From: Pantoea sp. Ep11b
GTDB lineage: Bacteria > Pseudomonadota > Gammaproteobacteria > Enterobacterales > Enterobacteriaceae
Length of the DNA stretch: 64,000 nt
Direction of reading: 5' to 3'
Assembly (NCBI RefSeq): GCF_040783975.1
Contig: NZ_CP160631.1
Location: 434,001 to 498,000, forward strand
In this document: in pieces, positions 1 to 7,946 of the stretch
Layout of the letters: every line of letters begins with the position of its first letter
Numbering within the stretch: the first letter of the stretch is position 1
Program-made: the position numbers and the translations under genes
The notes under the pieces: model-generated
The model's input: the letters and a program-made list of their open reading frames with translations, nothing else
Told to the model about the DNA's origin: nothing
The model's database searches: none

Positions 1-232
1 CGGGCGTATCGTCATACAGGCTGTCATCCAGCGCCACATCGTTTGGCTGCCGGGCGGCGGCTTCCAGCGCCAGCAGCTCCGCCAGACGCGCCGGGGTGAT
101 GGCATACATCACCGGCGCGTAGTTATCTAACACCGCCAGCGTGCCCTTTTCCGCCTGCTGGAGGGCAGTCAGCGGATCCTGTCGGAAGGCATCCAGGCCA
201 ATGAGCGTTGAAGTTAAGATTTTAGCTGACAT
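1..232 (-). CDS. dnaT: Primosomal protein DnaT, N-terminal 77 residues (gene runs off the window)
   Basis: The reading frame opens at ATG 232 (MSAKILTSTLIGLDAF) and runs off the left edge. The segment with AVLDNYAPVMYAITPARLAELL closely matches the N-terminal domain of enterobacterial DnaT, which ends near the conserved VALDDSLY stretch seen here. DnaT helps load DnaB through DnaC during PriA-dependent replication restart. Only about 77 of the usual roughly 180 residues are visible. No terminator or partner gene can be judged because dnaC would lie outside the window. Confidence 0.9.
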   Translation of the reverse strand, partial: MSAKILTSTLIGLDAFRQDPLTALQQAEKGTLAVLDNYAPVMYAITPARLAELLALEAAARQPNDVALDDSLYDDTP

Positions 233-339
233 GAAAAGACCTGAGGTTAACAAACACCTTGCGCCGGGAAACGGTCGCCAGCGCAGAAGGGGATATTGTA
301 CCTTTTTTAACGAGGGGGATCGCTTAAAAAGGGCCGTGA

Positions 340-1020
340 TCAGTGCGAGGTGGCCGGAGGCGCAGCGTGGCGGGCCGGTGCGGATTCAGCGGCATGCAGG
401 CTGACGGCTGTGGCGGCGGGACGGGTTTGCCATAAATAGCGAACCGAAGCGAGCCAGCAGAGGCTGTATCCCAGCAGTTCGGTGCCCTCTTCGGCCATGT
501 TTTTCACTGCGCGGTTGTAATCGCCCGGCATCAGGTGCTGCCACAGCGCATGAATCCCAAACAGCCGTGAGAAGACCAGGACCACCAGAAAGCCGGAGGC
601 CATCACCGGCCAGCTGCGATGCTGCACCAGCGCCGCCAGCCCCTTTATGGTCTGTTTCGGCGTGCGCAGCGCCACGGCCAGTGAACCTGCCGTCATGGCC
701 AGCGCAAACCAGACCCAGCTGCCGTGCTGAATAGTGTCAAAGACGAAATCGAGTTCGCGGATCAGCATGCAGCTGTAAAAGCCAGCCACTAAGGTCAGCC
801 CCCCACGCTGGCCAGCGCGGCCGCGGGCCGCAATGAAAAACAGCGCGGCGATGATCGCCAGCATCAGTTCCTGCGTGGTTTCGGTAAAAGAGGTTTCGTG
901 CAGGGCATCGTTCATCCAGGCGACATCAACGTAGACAGGAATGATAGTCAGGGCGAGAACCAGAGCGGCCAGCAGGAAGACCACAATTTCGCGGCCAATA
1001 ATTGTCAAATCGTTGCGCAT
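340..1020 (-). CDS. Uncharacterised inner-membrane protein, 226 aa
   Basis: I do not recognise the family. The protein begins MRNDLTIIGREIVVFLLAAL and shows about six hydrophobic stretches: near residues 12-30, 50-65, 75-90, 100-118, 135-155 and 180-196. The C-terminal 30 residues are Ala/Pro/His-rich and probably cytoplasmic or disordered. A conserved-looking motif RELDFVFD lies in a loop after the third helix. It stands alone between dnaT and the barrel-like gene, on the same strand as both. No enzymatic motif is visible, and a function cannot be assigned from sequence alone. Confidence 0.75.
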   Translation of the reverse strand: MRNDLTIIGREIVVFLLAALVLALTIIPVYVDVAWMNDALHETSFTETTQELMLAIIAALFFIAARGRAGQRGGLTLVAGFYSCMLIRELDFVFDTIQHGSWVWFALAMTAGSLAVALRTPKQTIKGLAALVQHRSWPVMASGFLVVLVFSRLFGIHALWQHLMPGDYNRAVKNMAEEGTELLGYSLCWLASVRYLWQTRPAATAVSLHAAESAPARHAAPPATSH

Positions 1021-1095
1021 AATGTTACCGGTATAATGATTAGCAGCCTCATTATATTTTAATCATCCGGTCGCCTTTCTCTTTTTATGCCCTGC

Positions 1096-1782
1096 TCAGA
1101 AGCTGGCACTGAAGCCAAAGCTGTAGAGTTGCTGCTCCTCGTTATTCAGCGCTTCGCTCTGTGAAAAGGAGGCAAATGCCGCCAGATTATCATTCAGAGG
1201 CAGCTGCGCCCCGATACTCAGGTCGATGCCATTGCTCTGATCTGAGCCGCTGGTGATGTCGCGCCCGACACTCTGCGGCGTATCGGCCAGAAAATAGTGA
1301 TAACTTACCTGCGCCCAGGGCGCTATCCATCCCTGCTGCGAATCGATGCGCCAGCCAACGCTGGCGCTCTGCTCACGGCTCTGCGGATCGCTGTAGTCGC
1401 ATTGCAGGCAGTTCGTCTGCTGCGGGTCAACTGCATACTGCGCCACCGGCCCGGTGGTGAAGGAGGAGGAAAGGGGCAGATCAATGCCAGCCCGGTAGCG
1501 TTTTCCCAGAGGTGTGGTGCCTGCGCTGCCGGTTTCGCTGTGCAACGCGATCGGTGAAGCCGTGGGGGAGTTGATGGCGGCCTCAAACAGGGCGCGGCTG
1601 TCATCGCTGAAGGCGAGGGGCGTCAGGGCAATTTTTTCGGCCAGAATCGTGTCGTAGTCGGGCAGCAGATCGGGGTGCTGAGGCGCGGGAGCGCCTCCGC
1701 GGGCAAACGTCGGTTGCGATAAGATTAATAGCCCTACAGCACAGCAGGTCCGCAGACCTTTTCCACCGCTTTCTGGCAACAT
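1096..1782 (-). CDS. Small autotransporter beta-domain-like outer-membrane protein
   Basis: A 228-residue secreted protein. It has a Sec-type signal (LRTCCAVGLLILSQPTFA, about residues 11-28) and a middle region of low complexity. From about residue 115 there are alternating polar/hydrophobic strands typical of a beta-barrel, ending in LYSFGFSASF. A C-terminal phenylalanine preceded by alternating hydrophobics is the usual outer-membrane assembly signal. The strands resemble the last part of autotransporter barrels, but the barrel region is too short for a 12-strand domain and no passenger is present. It may be a reduced autotransporter or a small barrel. The start follows a good ribosome site, GGAG, 5 bases upstream. 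Confidence 0.65.
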   Translation of the reverse strand: MLPESGGKGLRTCCAVGLLILSQPTFARGGAPAPQHPDLLPDYDTILAEKIALTPLAFSDDSRALFEAAINSPTASPIALHSETGSAGTTPLGKRYRAGIDLPLSSSFTTGPVAQYAVDPQQTNCLQCDYSDPQSREQSASVGWRIDSQQGWIAPWAQVSYHYFLADTPQSVGRDITSGSDQSNGIDLSIGAQLPLNDNLAAFASFSQSEALNNEEQQLYSFGFSASF

Positions 1783-1935
1783 CTTTTCTCCAGGCAGAGC
1801 TGAAGTGGTTATCCAACGTTCTGATCAAATTCCGAGCTGTCTCTGTTATTTACCCGGTGTTCGTTTAACTATCAACCGATTAATTCTAAGATCAAGCGGA
1901 CCGCTAAAATATTCTCGTCATAAAGGAAAAAAGCG

Positions 1936-2502
1936 ATGCAACGATGTGGTTGGGTAACGCAGGATCCCCTCTATCTGGCTTATCACGACAGGGAATGGGG
2001 TGTGGCACAGAGAGACAAACATGCGCTGTTTGAGATGCTCTGTCTGGAGGGACAGCAGGCGGGATTATCCTGGATTACTGTGCTGAAAAAGCGCGAAAAC
2101 TACCGGATGGCGTTTCATCAGTTTGATCCCGCGGCCATCGCGCAGATGGATGCCGCAGCGATCGACGCGCTGATGCATAACAGCGGCATTATTCGCCATG
2201 CGGGTAAAATTGCGGCCATTATTGCCAACGCCCGGGCTTTTCTTGAGATGGAAGCCAAAGGCGAGGATTTCGGCCACTTCGTGTGGCAATTTGTCGATAA
2301 CGTGCAAATCGTTCACCATCATCCCGATTACCGCCAGGCGCCCGCGACCTCAGAGCAGGCCATAGCGCTCTCGAAAGCGCTGAAGCAGCGTGGTTTTAAA
2401 TTCATCGGCCCGACAATTTGCTACTCCTTTATGCAGGCCTGCGGGCTGATAAACGATCATCAGAGCAACTGTTTCCGCCATCCTGACAACCAGAAAGGCT
2501 GA
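1936..2502 (+). CDS. tag: DNA-3-methyladenine glycosylase I
   Basis: Excises 3-methyladenine from alkylated DNA as the first step of base excision repair. The 188 residues match enterobacterial Tag along their whole length. The zinc ligands Cys4 and His17 and the C-terminal pair His/Cys in INDHQSNCF are present, as is the catalytic Glu38 (CLEGQQAGLSW). The gene follows an AAGGAAA ribosome site. Its neighbour yiaD is also close to tag in E. coli, so this is a conserved core region. Confidence 0.96.
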   Translation: MQRCGWVTQDPLYLAYHDREWGVAQRDKHALFEMLCLEGQQAGLSWITVLKKRENYRMAFHQFDPAAIAQMDAAAIDALMHNSGIIRHAGKIAAIIANARAFLEMEAKGEDFGHFVWQFVDNVQIVHHHPDYRQAPATSEQAIALSKALKQRGFKFIGPTICYSFMQACGLINDHQSNCFRHPDNQKG

Positions 2503-2612
2503 TTCCTGACAAATCAGGATTTTTCCGCACTACATTGCCTGGTCACAGGCGGCATAATCGTGCCACTTATGGGAAAGGTTTTTCCCGGTTTCTCGAATGT
2601 AAGGGAACAGAA

Positions 2613-3275
2613 ATGCAGAAGAAATTAATCGCCATCACCTTGTTATTAAGCGGCAGTCTGGCCCTGCCAGGTTGTACTACTAATCCCTACACCGGCGAAT
2701 CTCAGGCGGGCAAGTCAGGCGTGGGCGCAGGTCTGGGGGCGTTAGTGGGTGCCGGTGTCGGCGTGCTCTCTTCGTCGAAAAAAGATCGCGGTAAGGGTGC
2801 TCTGATCGGTGCCGCAAGTGGTGCCGCGCTGGGCGGTGGCGTCGGTTACTACATGGATGTGCAGGAAGCCAAACTGCGCGACAAGATGCGTGGCACCGGC
2901 GTCAGCGTGACCCGTAACGGCGATAACATCATCCTGAATATGCCAAACAATGTGACGTTCGACTCCAGCAGCAGCAACCTGAAACCGGCTGGCGCGAACA
3001 CGCTGACCGGTGTGGCGTTAGTGCTGAAAGAGTATCCGAAAACCGCGGTAAACGTCGTGGGTTACACCGACAGCACCGGCAGCCGTGCACTGAACATGCG
3101 CCTGTCACAGCAGCGTGCTGAAAGCGTGGCCAGCTCACTGATCACGCAGGGCGTTGCCAGCGACCGCCTGCGCACTCAGGGTGCAGGCCCGGATAATCCG
3201 GTTGCCACCAACAGCACCGAAGCCGGTAAAGCGCAAAACCGTCGCGTTGAGATCACCCTCAGCCCGCTGGGCTAA
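2613..3275 (+). CDS. yiaD: OmpA-family outer-membrane lipoprotein YiaD
   Basis: A 220-residue lipoprotein. It has a signal peptide (MQKKLIAITLLLSGSLALPG) and a lipobox ending at Cys21. A glycine-zipper segment (GVGAGLGALVGAGVGVLSS and a second copy) comes next, followed by a C-terminal OmpA-like peptidoglycan-binding domain with NVVGYTDSTGSRALN. The family was found in E. coli as a multicopy suppressor of bamD defects, so an envelope-assembly or anchoring role is likely. An upstream in-frame start at 2535 would place the signal peptide internally. ATG 2613, preceded by AAGGGAACAG, is therefore chosen. Confidence 0.93.
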   Translation: MQKKLIAITLLLSGSLALPGCTTNPYTGESQAGKSGVGAGLGALVGAGVGVLSSSKKDRGKGALIGAASGAALGGGVGYYMDVQEAKLRDKMRGTGVSVTRNGDNIILNMPNNVTFDSSSSNLKPAGANTLTGVALVLKEYPKTAVNVVGYTDSTGSRALNMRLSQQRAESVASSLITQGVASDRLRTQGAGPDNPVATNSTEAGKAQNRRVEITLSPLG

Positions 3276-3282
3276 TCGCGGT

Positions 3283-3300
3283 CGCCCCCGTCCGGGGGCG
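3283..3300 (+). terminator. Probable terminator hairpin after yiaD
   Basis: An 18-base inverted repeat, CGCCCCCG then CGGGGGCG with almost no loop, lies just after the yiaD stop. There is no clear T-run, so it may act as a weak terminator or as an mRNA-stabilising stem. Confidence 0.45.
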
Positions 3301-3577
3301 CTCGCTGTTCTGCGAAACTCACTCTCAGCGTCTGTCTCGTTTCTGTAAACAGGGCCAGCTGAAACCTGAGCGTAAACCGTTCTGAACGACACAGCCCTTT
3401 TTACCGCCTTTCTGCACTTCCCCTTTCGCGATCAAAGCCAGCCACGCACGGCTATCCCCCATCCTCTCCTGCCTCTTCATCTGGCTGAACAGGTGCTGGA
3501 AAATCTGCGGCGGCTGATGACCGGCCTGCCGTCGAAAAAGTAAACACGCCGGGCAGCAATTTCCGGCGCAGCACTTT

Positions 3578-3605
3578 TTGCACCGGGCCTGGCTTGTGCT
3601 AGTCT
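3578..3605 (+). promoter_or_regulatory. Candidate sigma-70 promoter of the ptxS-like gene
   Basis: TTGCAC (3578-3583) and TAGTCT (3600-3605) are separated by 16 bases and lie about 30 bases before the regulator start. The -10 match is imperfect. No PtxS-type palindrome is visible here, unlike the site before kguE. Confidence 0.35.
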
Positions 3606-3636
3606 CTGCCTGGTTTCTTATTTCGCAGGATATCTC

Positions 3637-4662
3637 ATGAAAATCAGGCCGCCTCGCGCCACCATCAGCGATGTTGCTCGCGCGGCACGAACCGGAAAAA
3701 CCAGCGTTTCGCGCTATCTGAATGGCGAACTGCATCTGCTCTCTGCGGATTTAAAAGCGCGGATCGAGCAGGCTATTGCCGATCTCAGCTATCGCCCCAG
3801 TCAGATGGCACGCGGCCTGAAGCGCGGTCGTACCCGGCTGATCGGTCTGATTATTGCCGATATTACCAACCCCTATTCTGTGGATGTGATGAGCGGGATT
3901 GAAGCCGCCTGCCGCGAGCAGGGCTTCACGCTGCTGATGTGTAACACCAACAATGAAGTGGATCTGGAACAGCACTATCTGCAACTGCTGAGCAGCTATC
4001 AGGTGGAGGGCATTGTGGTCAACGCGGTCGGCATGCGCGAAGAGGTGCTCAATCACCTGCAACAGTCGCTGCTGCCGATGGTCCTGATTGACCGCAAAAT
4101 CCCCGATTTTCCCTGCGATGTGGTGGGCCTGAATAATGCCGAAGCCGCCAAAACCGCCACGCGCCATCTGGTGGAGAATGGCTACGAGGCGCTGCTGTTT
4201 CTCAGTGAGCCGCTGGGCAGCGTCAACACCCGCCGCGAGCGCCTGCAGGCTTTTCGTCAGCTGCTGGGCTCGCATCCACAGGTTGCGCATGAAAATGCGG
4301 AGGTCCCGCTGCATCAGCCTGCCGCGCTGGACCAGGCGCTGCTGACATTCCGGCAGCGTCACGCCGGCAAACGCTGTGCTGTGATGGTCGCCAACGGCGC
4401 ACTGACGCTGCAGGTAGCGCGATCGCTGCAACGGCTCAATCTGCACTGGGGTCGCGATATCGGGCTCCTCGGGTTCGACGAACTGGAGTGGGCGGCACTG
4501 GCGGGTGTCGGGATCACCACGCTGAAACAGCCTACCTGGCAGATTGGCTTCAGTGCGCTGGAACGGCTGATAGCGCGCATAGAGGGCAGCGATTTGCCGG
4601 TTGCCGAACAGGTTTTCTCTGGCGAACTGATCGTTCGCGGCTCCAGCCAGCCTCTGGGCTGA
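3637..4662 (+). CDS. ptxS: LacI-family repressor, PtxS-like (2-ketogluconate-responsive)
   Basis: A 341-residue LacI/GalR regulator. It has an N-terminal helix-turn-helix (ISDVARAARTGKTSVSRYLN, about residues 10-29), a hinge with RPSQMARGLKRGRTRLIG, and a periplasmic-binding-protein-like effector domain (LIIADITNPYSVDVMSGIE and following). Its position directly before kguEKT and the PtxS-type palindrome between them indicate that it represses 2-ketogluconate utilisation until the sugar acid is present. In Pseudomonas, PtxS has this role. The assignment comes from family, context and operator rather than from a specificity residue that I can read. Confidence 0.8.
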   Translation: MKIRPPRATISDVARAARTGKTSVSRYLNGELHLLSADLKARIEQAIADLSYRPSQMARGLKRGRTRLIGLIIADITNPYSVDVMSGIEAACREQGFTLLMCNTNNEVDLEQHYLQLLSSYQVEGIVVNAVGMREEVLNHLQQSLLPMVLIDRKIPDFPCDVVGLNNAEAAKTATRHLVENGYEALLFLSEPLGSVNTRRERLQAFRQLLGSHPQVAHENAEVPLHQPAALDQALLTFRQRHAGKRCAVMVANGALTLQVARSLQRLNLHWGRDIGLLGFDELEWAALAGVGITTLKQPTWQIGFSALERLIARIEGSDLPVAEQVFSGELIVRGSSQPLG

Positions 4663-4686
4663 AATTCAGATTTAACCTTTCCTTTA

Positions 4687-4707
4687 CGTGCTCGCTTCGT
4701 GAGCACG
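4687..4707 (+). terminator. Hairpin after ptxS
   Basis: CGTGCTC and GAGCACG pair across a 7-base loop, 24 bases after the ptxS stop. There is no T-run immediately after, only an AT-rich stretch. It may separate ptxS from kguE transcription or be part of the control region. Confidence 0.4.
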
Positions 4708-4737
4708 ATCATAATTTCACAGTTTGCTCCTTTGCTT

Positions 4738-4751
4738 TGGAACCGGTTCCA
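4738..4751. promoter_or_regulatory. Probable PtxS operator before kguE
   Basis: The perfect 14-base palindrome TGGAACCGGTTCCA lies 50 bases before the kguE start. It differs from the PtxS site described in Pseudomonas putida (TGAAACCGGTTTCA) by one symmetrical base pair in each half. The CG-centred symmetry is typical of LacI-family sites. The adjacent regulator gene is the obvious partner. Confidence 0.82.
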
Positions 4752-4801
4752 TTTAGGGTTTTTCTATTCGTTATGGGCAGCCATCTGCCATGGAGTAGAA
4801 C

Positions 4802-5542
4802 ATGAAACCTGACATCATCGTGGTGACCGCCGCCTATGGCCATGCTCAGATCGCCGCGCTCGGCGGTCAGCATGCGCTGCTGCCGATTATTCAGCAGGCG
4901 GGCGCTGACGGCGTCGAAATTCGCCGCGAGTTGCTTGATGACGCGGCACTGGCGACGCTGCCGTCGCTGGCCCAGGCGGTGGCGCAGCATCAGCTCCACG
5001 CCAGCTATTCGGTGCCCGATACCCTGTTTTGTGACGGCGGCGAAATCAATCCGCGCATAACTCACTACGTTGAAGAAGCGCGCCAGTTAAACGCGCAGCG
5101 ACTGAAGCTGGCGCTGGGCGACTTTACCGGTGCGCTGCCACGCGACACGCTGCTGGCCTCGCTGCCGTTTCAGCTGACGATAGAAAACGATCAGACCGAA
5201 CAGGGCCGGCTGGCCCCGACGGTGGCGTTTTTTACGGCGGTCAGGGAAGCCGGGCTGGCCATTAACATGACCTTTGATATGGGCAACTGGTGCTGGACCG
5301 GTGAGGATGCCGGTCAGGCGGCAGCATTGCTGGCCGCGCAGGTGGGCTATGTGCATGTCAAAGCCGCAGTGCCGCATCAGGAGAGCTTCCGGGCGATTGC
5401 GCTGGATGATGCTGACGACTGCTGGCTCGCCCTGCTGCAACAGCTACCGGCTACCGCGCCGCGCGGCATTGAATTTCCGCTCGAAGGCGACGATCTGACT
5501 GCGGTGACACGCCACTATGTGTCGCTGCTGCGTAACGTGTAA
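4802..5542 (+). CDS. kguE: Sugar-phosphate isomerase/epimerase-family protein KguE
   Basis: A 246-residue TIM-barrel protein of the xylose-isomerase-like/AP-endonuclease-2 superfamily. Visible core segments are GADGVEIRRELL, the barrel strand with LTIENDQT, FDMGNWCWTGED and HVKAAVPH, which carry the acidic and histidine metal-ligand positions of this fold. It is the first gene of the kgu operon and corresponds to KguE of Pseudomonas, whose exact reaction in 2-ketogluconate catabolism is not well defined. A GGAGT ribosome site precedes the ATG. kguK follows 12 bases after its stop. Confidence 0.8.
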   Translation: MKPDIIVVTAAYGHAQIAALGGQHALLPIIQQAGADGVEIRRELLDDAALATLPSLAQAVAQHQLHASYSVPDTLFCDGGEINPRITHYVEEARQLNAQRLKLALGDFTGALPRDTLLASLPFQLTIENDQTEQGRLAPTVAFFTAVREAGLAINMTFDMGNWCWTGEDAGQAAALLAAQVGYVHVKAAVPHQESFRAIALDDADDCWLALLQQLPATAPRGIEFPLEGDDLTAVTRHYVSLLRNV

Positions 5543-5554
5543 GGAGTAAAGATA

Positions 5555-6517
5555 ATGACGCATCACACTATGCATCATAACGGTCCGCTTGATGTTGTCA
5601 CGATTGGTGAGGCGATGGCGATGTTCGTCGCCCGTGAAACCGGCGACCTGGCCGCAGCAGAGACCTTTGTGAAACGTGCCGCGGGCGCAGAGCTGAATGT
5701 CGCAACCGGCCTTGCCCGTCTTGGTCTGAAAGTGGGCTGGGTCAGCCGCATCGGCGATGACGCCTTTGGCCGGTTTATCTGTCAGCAGCTGGAAAAAGAG
5801 GGGATCGACCACGCCCGGGTGACGGTCGATTCGCGCTATCCCACAGGTTTTCAGCTGAAGTCCAAAGTCGATGATGGTTCCGACCCGCTGGTGGAGTATT
5901 TCCGTAAAGGTTCGGCGGCCAGCCATCTGTCGGTTGACGATTTCGACGCGGACTATTTCGGCTCGGCGCGTCATCTGCACCTGAGCGGTGTCGCGGCGGC
6001 GCTGTCAGAGAGCTCGCTGGAACTGCTGAAACACACTGCGAAAGAGATGCGGTCGCGCGGTAAAACGATTTCGTTTGATCCTAACCTGCGGCCGGTGCTG
6101 TGGCGCAGCGAAGAGGAGATGCGTAAGCAGCTCAACCTGCTGGCAGAGTACGCCGACTGGGTGCTGCCAGGCGAAAAAGAGGGACTGATCCTCACCGGCT
6201 ATCGTCAGCCGGAGGCGATCGCGGATTTCTATCTCGACAAGGGCGTGAAAGCCGTCGTGATAAAAACCGGGTGTGACGGTGCCTGGTATAAAACGGCCCA
6301 GGGTGAACAGGGCCAGGTGGCGGCGGTCAGGGTTGAAAACGTGGTGGATACCGTCGGGGCGGGTGATGGCTTTGCGGTAGGGGTGATCAGCGCCCTGCTG
6401 GAAGGTCAGTCGCTGCCGCAGGCGATCCGTCGCGGAAACAAAATTGGTTCGATGGCGATTCAGGTTATTGGTGACAGCGAAGGTCTGCCGACGCGTCAGC
6501 AACTGGGCGATGTGTAG
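5555..6517 (+). CDS. kguK: PfkB-family 2-ketogluconokinase
   Basis: A 320-residue ribokinase-family sugar kinase. Both family signatures are present: GAELNVATGLARLGLKVGW near residue 43 and the ATP-site motif DTVGAGDGFAVG near residue 270, whose Asp is the catalytic base. In the kgu pathway it would phosphorylate 2-keto-D-gluconate at C6 in the cytoplasm. By sequence alone a 2-keto-3-deoxygluconate kinase is possible, and the cluster favours 2-ketogluconate. The gene has a strong AAGGAG ribosome site and sits between kguE and kguT. Confidence 0.8.
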   Translation: MTHHTMHHNGPLDVVTIGEAMAMFVARETGDLAAAETFVKRAAGAELNVATGLARLGLKVGWVSRIGDDAFGRFICQQLEKEGIDHARVTVDSRYPTGFQLKSKVDDGSDPLVEYFRKGSAASHLSVDDFDADYFGSARHLHLSGVAAALSESSLELLKHTAKEMRSRGKTISFDPNLRPVLWRSEEEMRKQLNLLAEYADWVLPGEKEGLILTGYRQPEAIADFYLDKGVKAVVIKTGCDGAWYKTAQGEQGQVAAVRVENVVDTVGAGDGFAVGVISALLEGQSLPQAIRRGNKIGSMAIQVIGDSEGLPTRQQLGDV

Positions 6518-6550
6518 TCAACGCCCCCTCTACAGACACAGGAGTTCCCG

Positions 6551-7831
6551 ATGAAAAAGCAGACAATCGCGCCAAAACGGTGGTGGTTCATCATGCCCAT
6601 CGTGTTTATCACCTACAGCCTGGCCTATCTCGACCGGGCCAACTTCAGCTTCGCTTCTGCTGCCGGGATTAATGATGATCTTGGCATCACCAAAGGCATG
6701 TCCTCGCTGCTGGGGGCGCTGTTCTTCCTGGGATACTTCTTCTTCCAGATCCCGGGGGCGATTTATGCCGAACGCCGCAGCGTGAAGAAACTGATTTTCT
6801 GGTGCCTGATCCTGTGGGGCGGCTGTGCCTCCCTGACCGGGGTGGTCAGCAACATTCCGATGCTGGCGGCAATCCGCTTTATCCTGGGCGTGGTCGAAGC
6901 GGCCGTAATGCCGGCAATGCTGATCTACATCAGCAACTGGTTTACCAAATCGGAACGCTCCCGCGCCAACACCTTTCTGATCCTGGGGAACCCGGTGACG
7001 GTGCTGTGGATGTCTGTGGTTTCCGGCTATCTGATCGAATCTTTTGGCTGGCGCGAGATGTTCATCATCGAAGGGATTCCGGCGGTGATCTGGGCGGTGG
7101 CCTGGTGGTTCCTGGTGCAGGATAAACCTTCGCAGGCACGCTGGATGAGCGATGCCGAGAAAGCGGCGCTGCAGGCTGAACTGCAGAAAGAGCAGGAGAA
7201 CATCAAAGCGGTGCGCAACTACGGCGAAGCGTTCCGCAACCGCAACGTGATCATTCTCTGCCTGCAATACTTTGCCTGGAGCATCGGCGTCTATGGCTTC
7301 GTACTGTGGCTGCCGTCGATTCTGCGTAACGGGACCCAGATGGGTATGGTGGAAGCGGGCTGGCTCTCTGCGGTGCCTTATCTGGCCGCGACTATCGCGA
7401 TGGTGGTGGTCTCCTGGGCGTCAGACAAAACCCAGAACCGTAAGCTGTTTGTCTGGCCGCTGCTGCTGGTCGGGGCGCTGGCGTTCCTCGGCTCCTGGCT
7501 GGTGGGATCGAACAATTTCTGGATGTCCTACACCCTGTTAGTGATCGCCGGTGCCGCGATGTATGCGCCTTACGGCCCGTTCTTCGCCATTATTCCTGAG
7601 ATGCTGCCGCGCAACGTCTCCGGTGGCGCGATGGCGCTGATCAACAGCATGGGTGCGCTGGGGTCGTTTATCGGTTCGTGGATTGTCGGCTATCTTAATG
7701 GGGCTACCGGCAGCCCGGCGGCCTCCTACATCTTTATGGGATCAGCCCTGCTGGTGGCGGTGTGGCTGACGCTGATTGTGAAACCGGCGCAGAACACAGC
7801 GCCGCCGCTGCAGAGTGCAAAACCGGCCTGA
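6551..7831 (+). CDS. kguT: MFS transporter for 2-ketogluconate (anion:cation symporter family)
   Basis: A 426-residue major-facilitator protein with about 12 membrane helices. The N-terminal part shows SLAYLDRANFSFA and GYFFFQIPGAIYAERR. This layout is typical of the anion:cation symporter group that carries sugar acids and tartrate. Gene order identifies it with KguT, the 2-ketogluconate importer. It starts 33 bases after kguK and follows an ACAGGAG ribosome site, so it is probably cotranscribed with kguE and kguK. Confidence 0.85.
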   Translation: MKKQTIAPKRWWFIMPIVFITYSLAYLDRANFSFASAAGINDDLGITKGMSSLLGALFFLGYFFFQIPGAIYAERRSVKKLIFWCLILWGGCASLTGVVSNIPMLAAIRFILGVVEAAVMPAMLIYISNWFTKSERSRANTFLILGNPVTVLWMSVVSGYLIESFGWREMFIIEGIPAVIWAVAWWFLVQDKPSQARWMSDAEKAALQAELQKEQENIKAVRNYGEAFRNRNVIILCLQYFAWSIGVYGFVLWLPSILRNGTQMGMVEAGWLSAVPYLAATIAMVVVSWASDKTQNRKLFVWPLLLVGALAFLGSWLVGSNNFWMSYTLLVIAGAAMYAPYGPFFAIIPEMLPRNVSGGAMALINSMGALGSFIGSWIVGYLNGATGSPAASYIFMGSALLVAVWLTLIVKPAQNTAPPLQSAKPA

Positions 7832-7849
7832 AAGCGTAAGCGCTGAAGG

Positions 7850-7870
7850 GGGCTGACCCGGCGTCAGCCC
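7850..7870 (+). terminator. Hairpin after kguT
   Basis: GGGCTGAC and GTCAGCCC form an 8-pair stem with loop CCGGC, 19 bases after the kguT stop. No T-run follows, so partial readthrough into ghrB is possible. Confidence 0.5.
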
Positions 7871-7899
7871 ACCGGCGCAACAATGCGTCTCTGTTTCTC

Positions 7900-7921
7900 C
7901 GGGCGGCCTGCAGGCCGCCCG
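7900..7921. repeat. Perfect 22-base GC palindrome before ghrB
   Basis: The sequence from 7900 to 7921 is its own reverse complement, centred on CTGCAG with arms of GGGCGGC/GCCGCCC. It ends 25 bases before the ghrB start. It could be a second terminator stem, an extragenic palindrome or a regulator site. Nothing else in the sequence decides between these. Confidence 0.55.
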
Positions 7922-7946
7922 CTACTTATTGATCGGGAGCGACCGA

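Larger units (their letters stand above)
3276..3636. other. Intergenic region yiaD-ptxS, no gene seen
   Basis: This 361-base gap has the GC hairpin at its left end and a candidate sigma-70 promoter near its right end. Open frames here are short and on the wrong strand for their codon pattern. I see no credible coding sequence. Confidence 0.5.
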
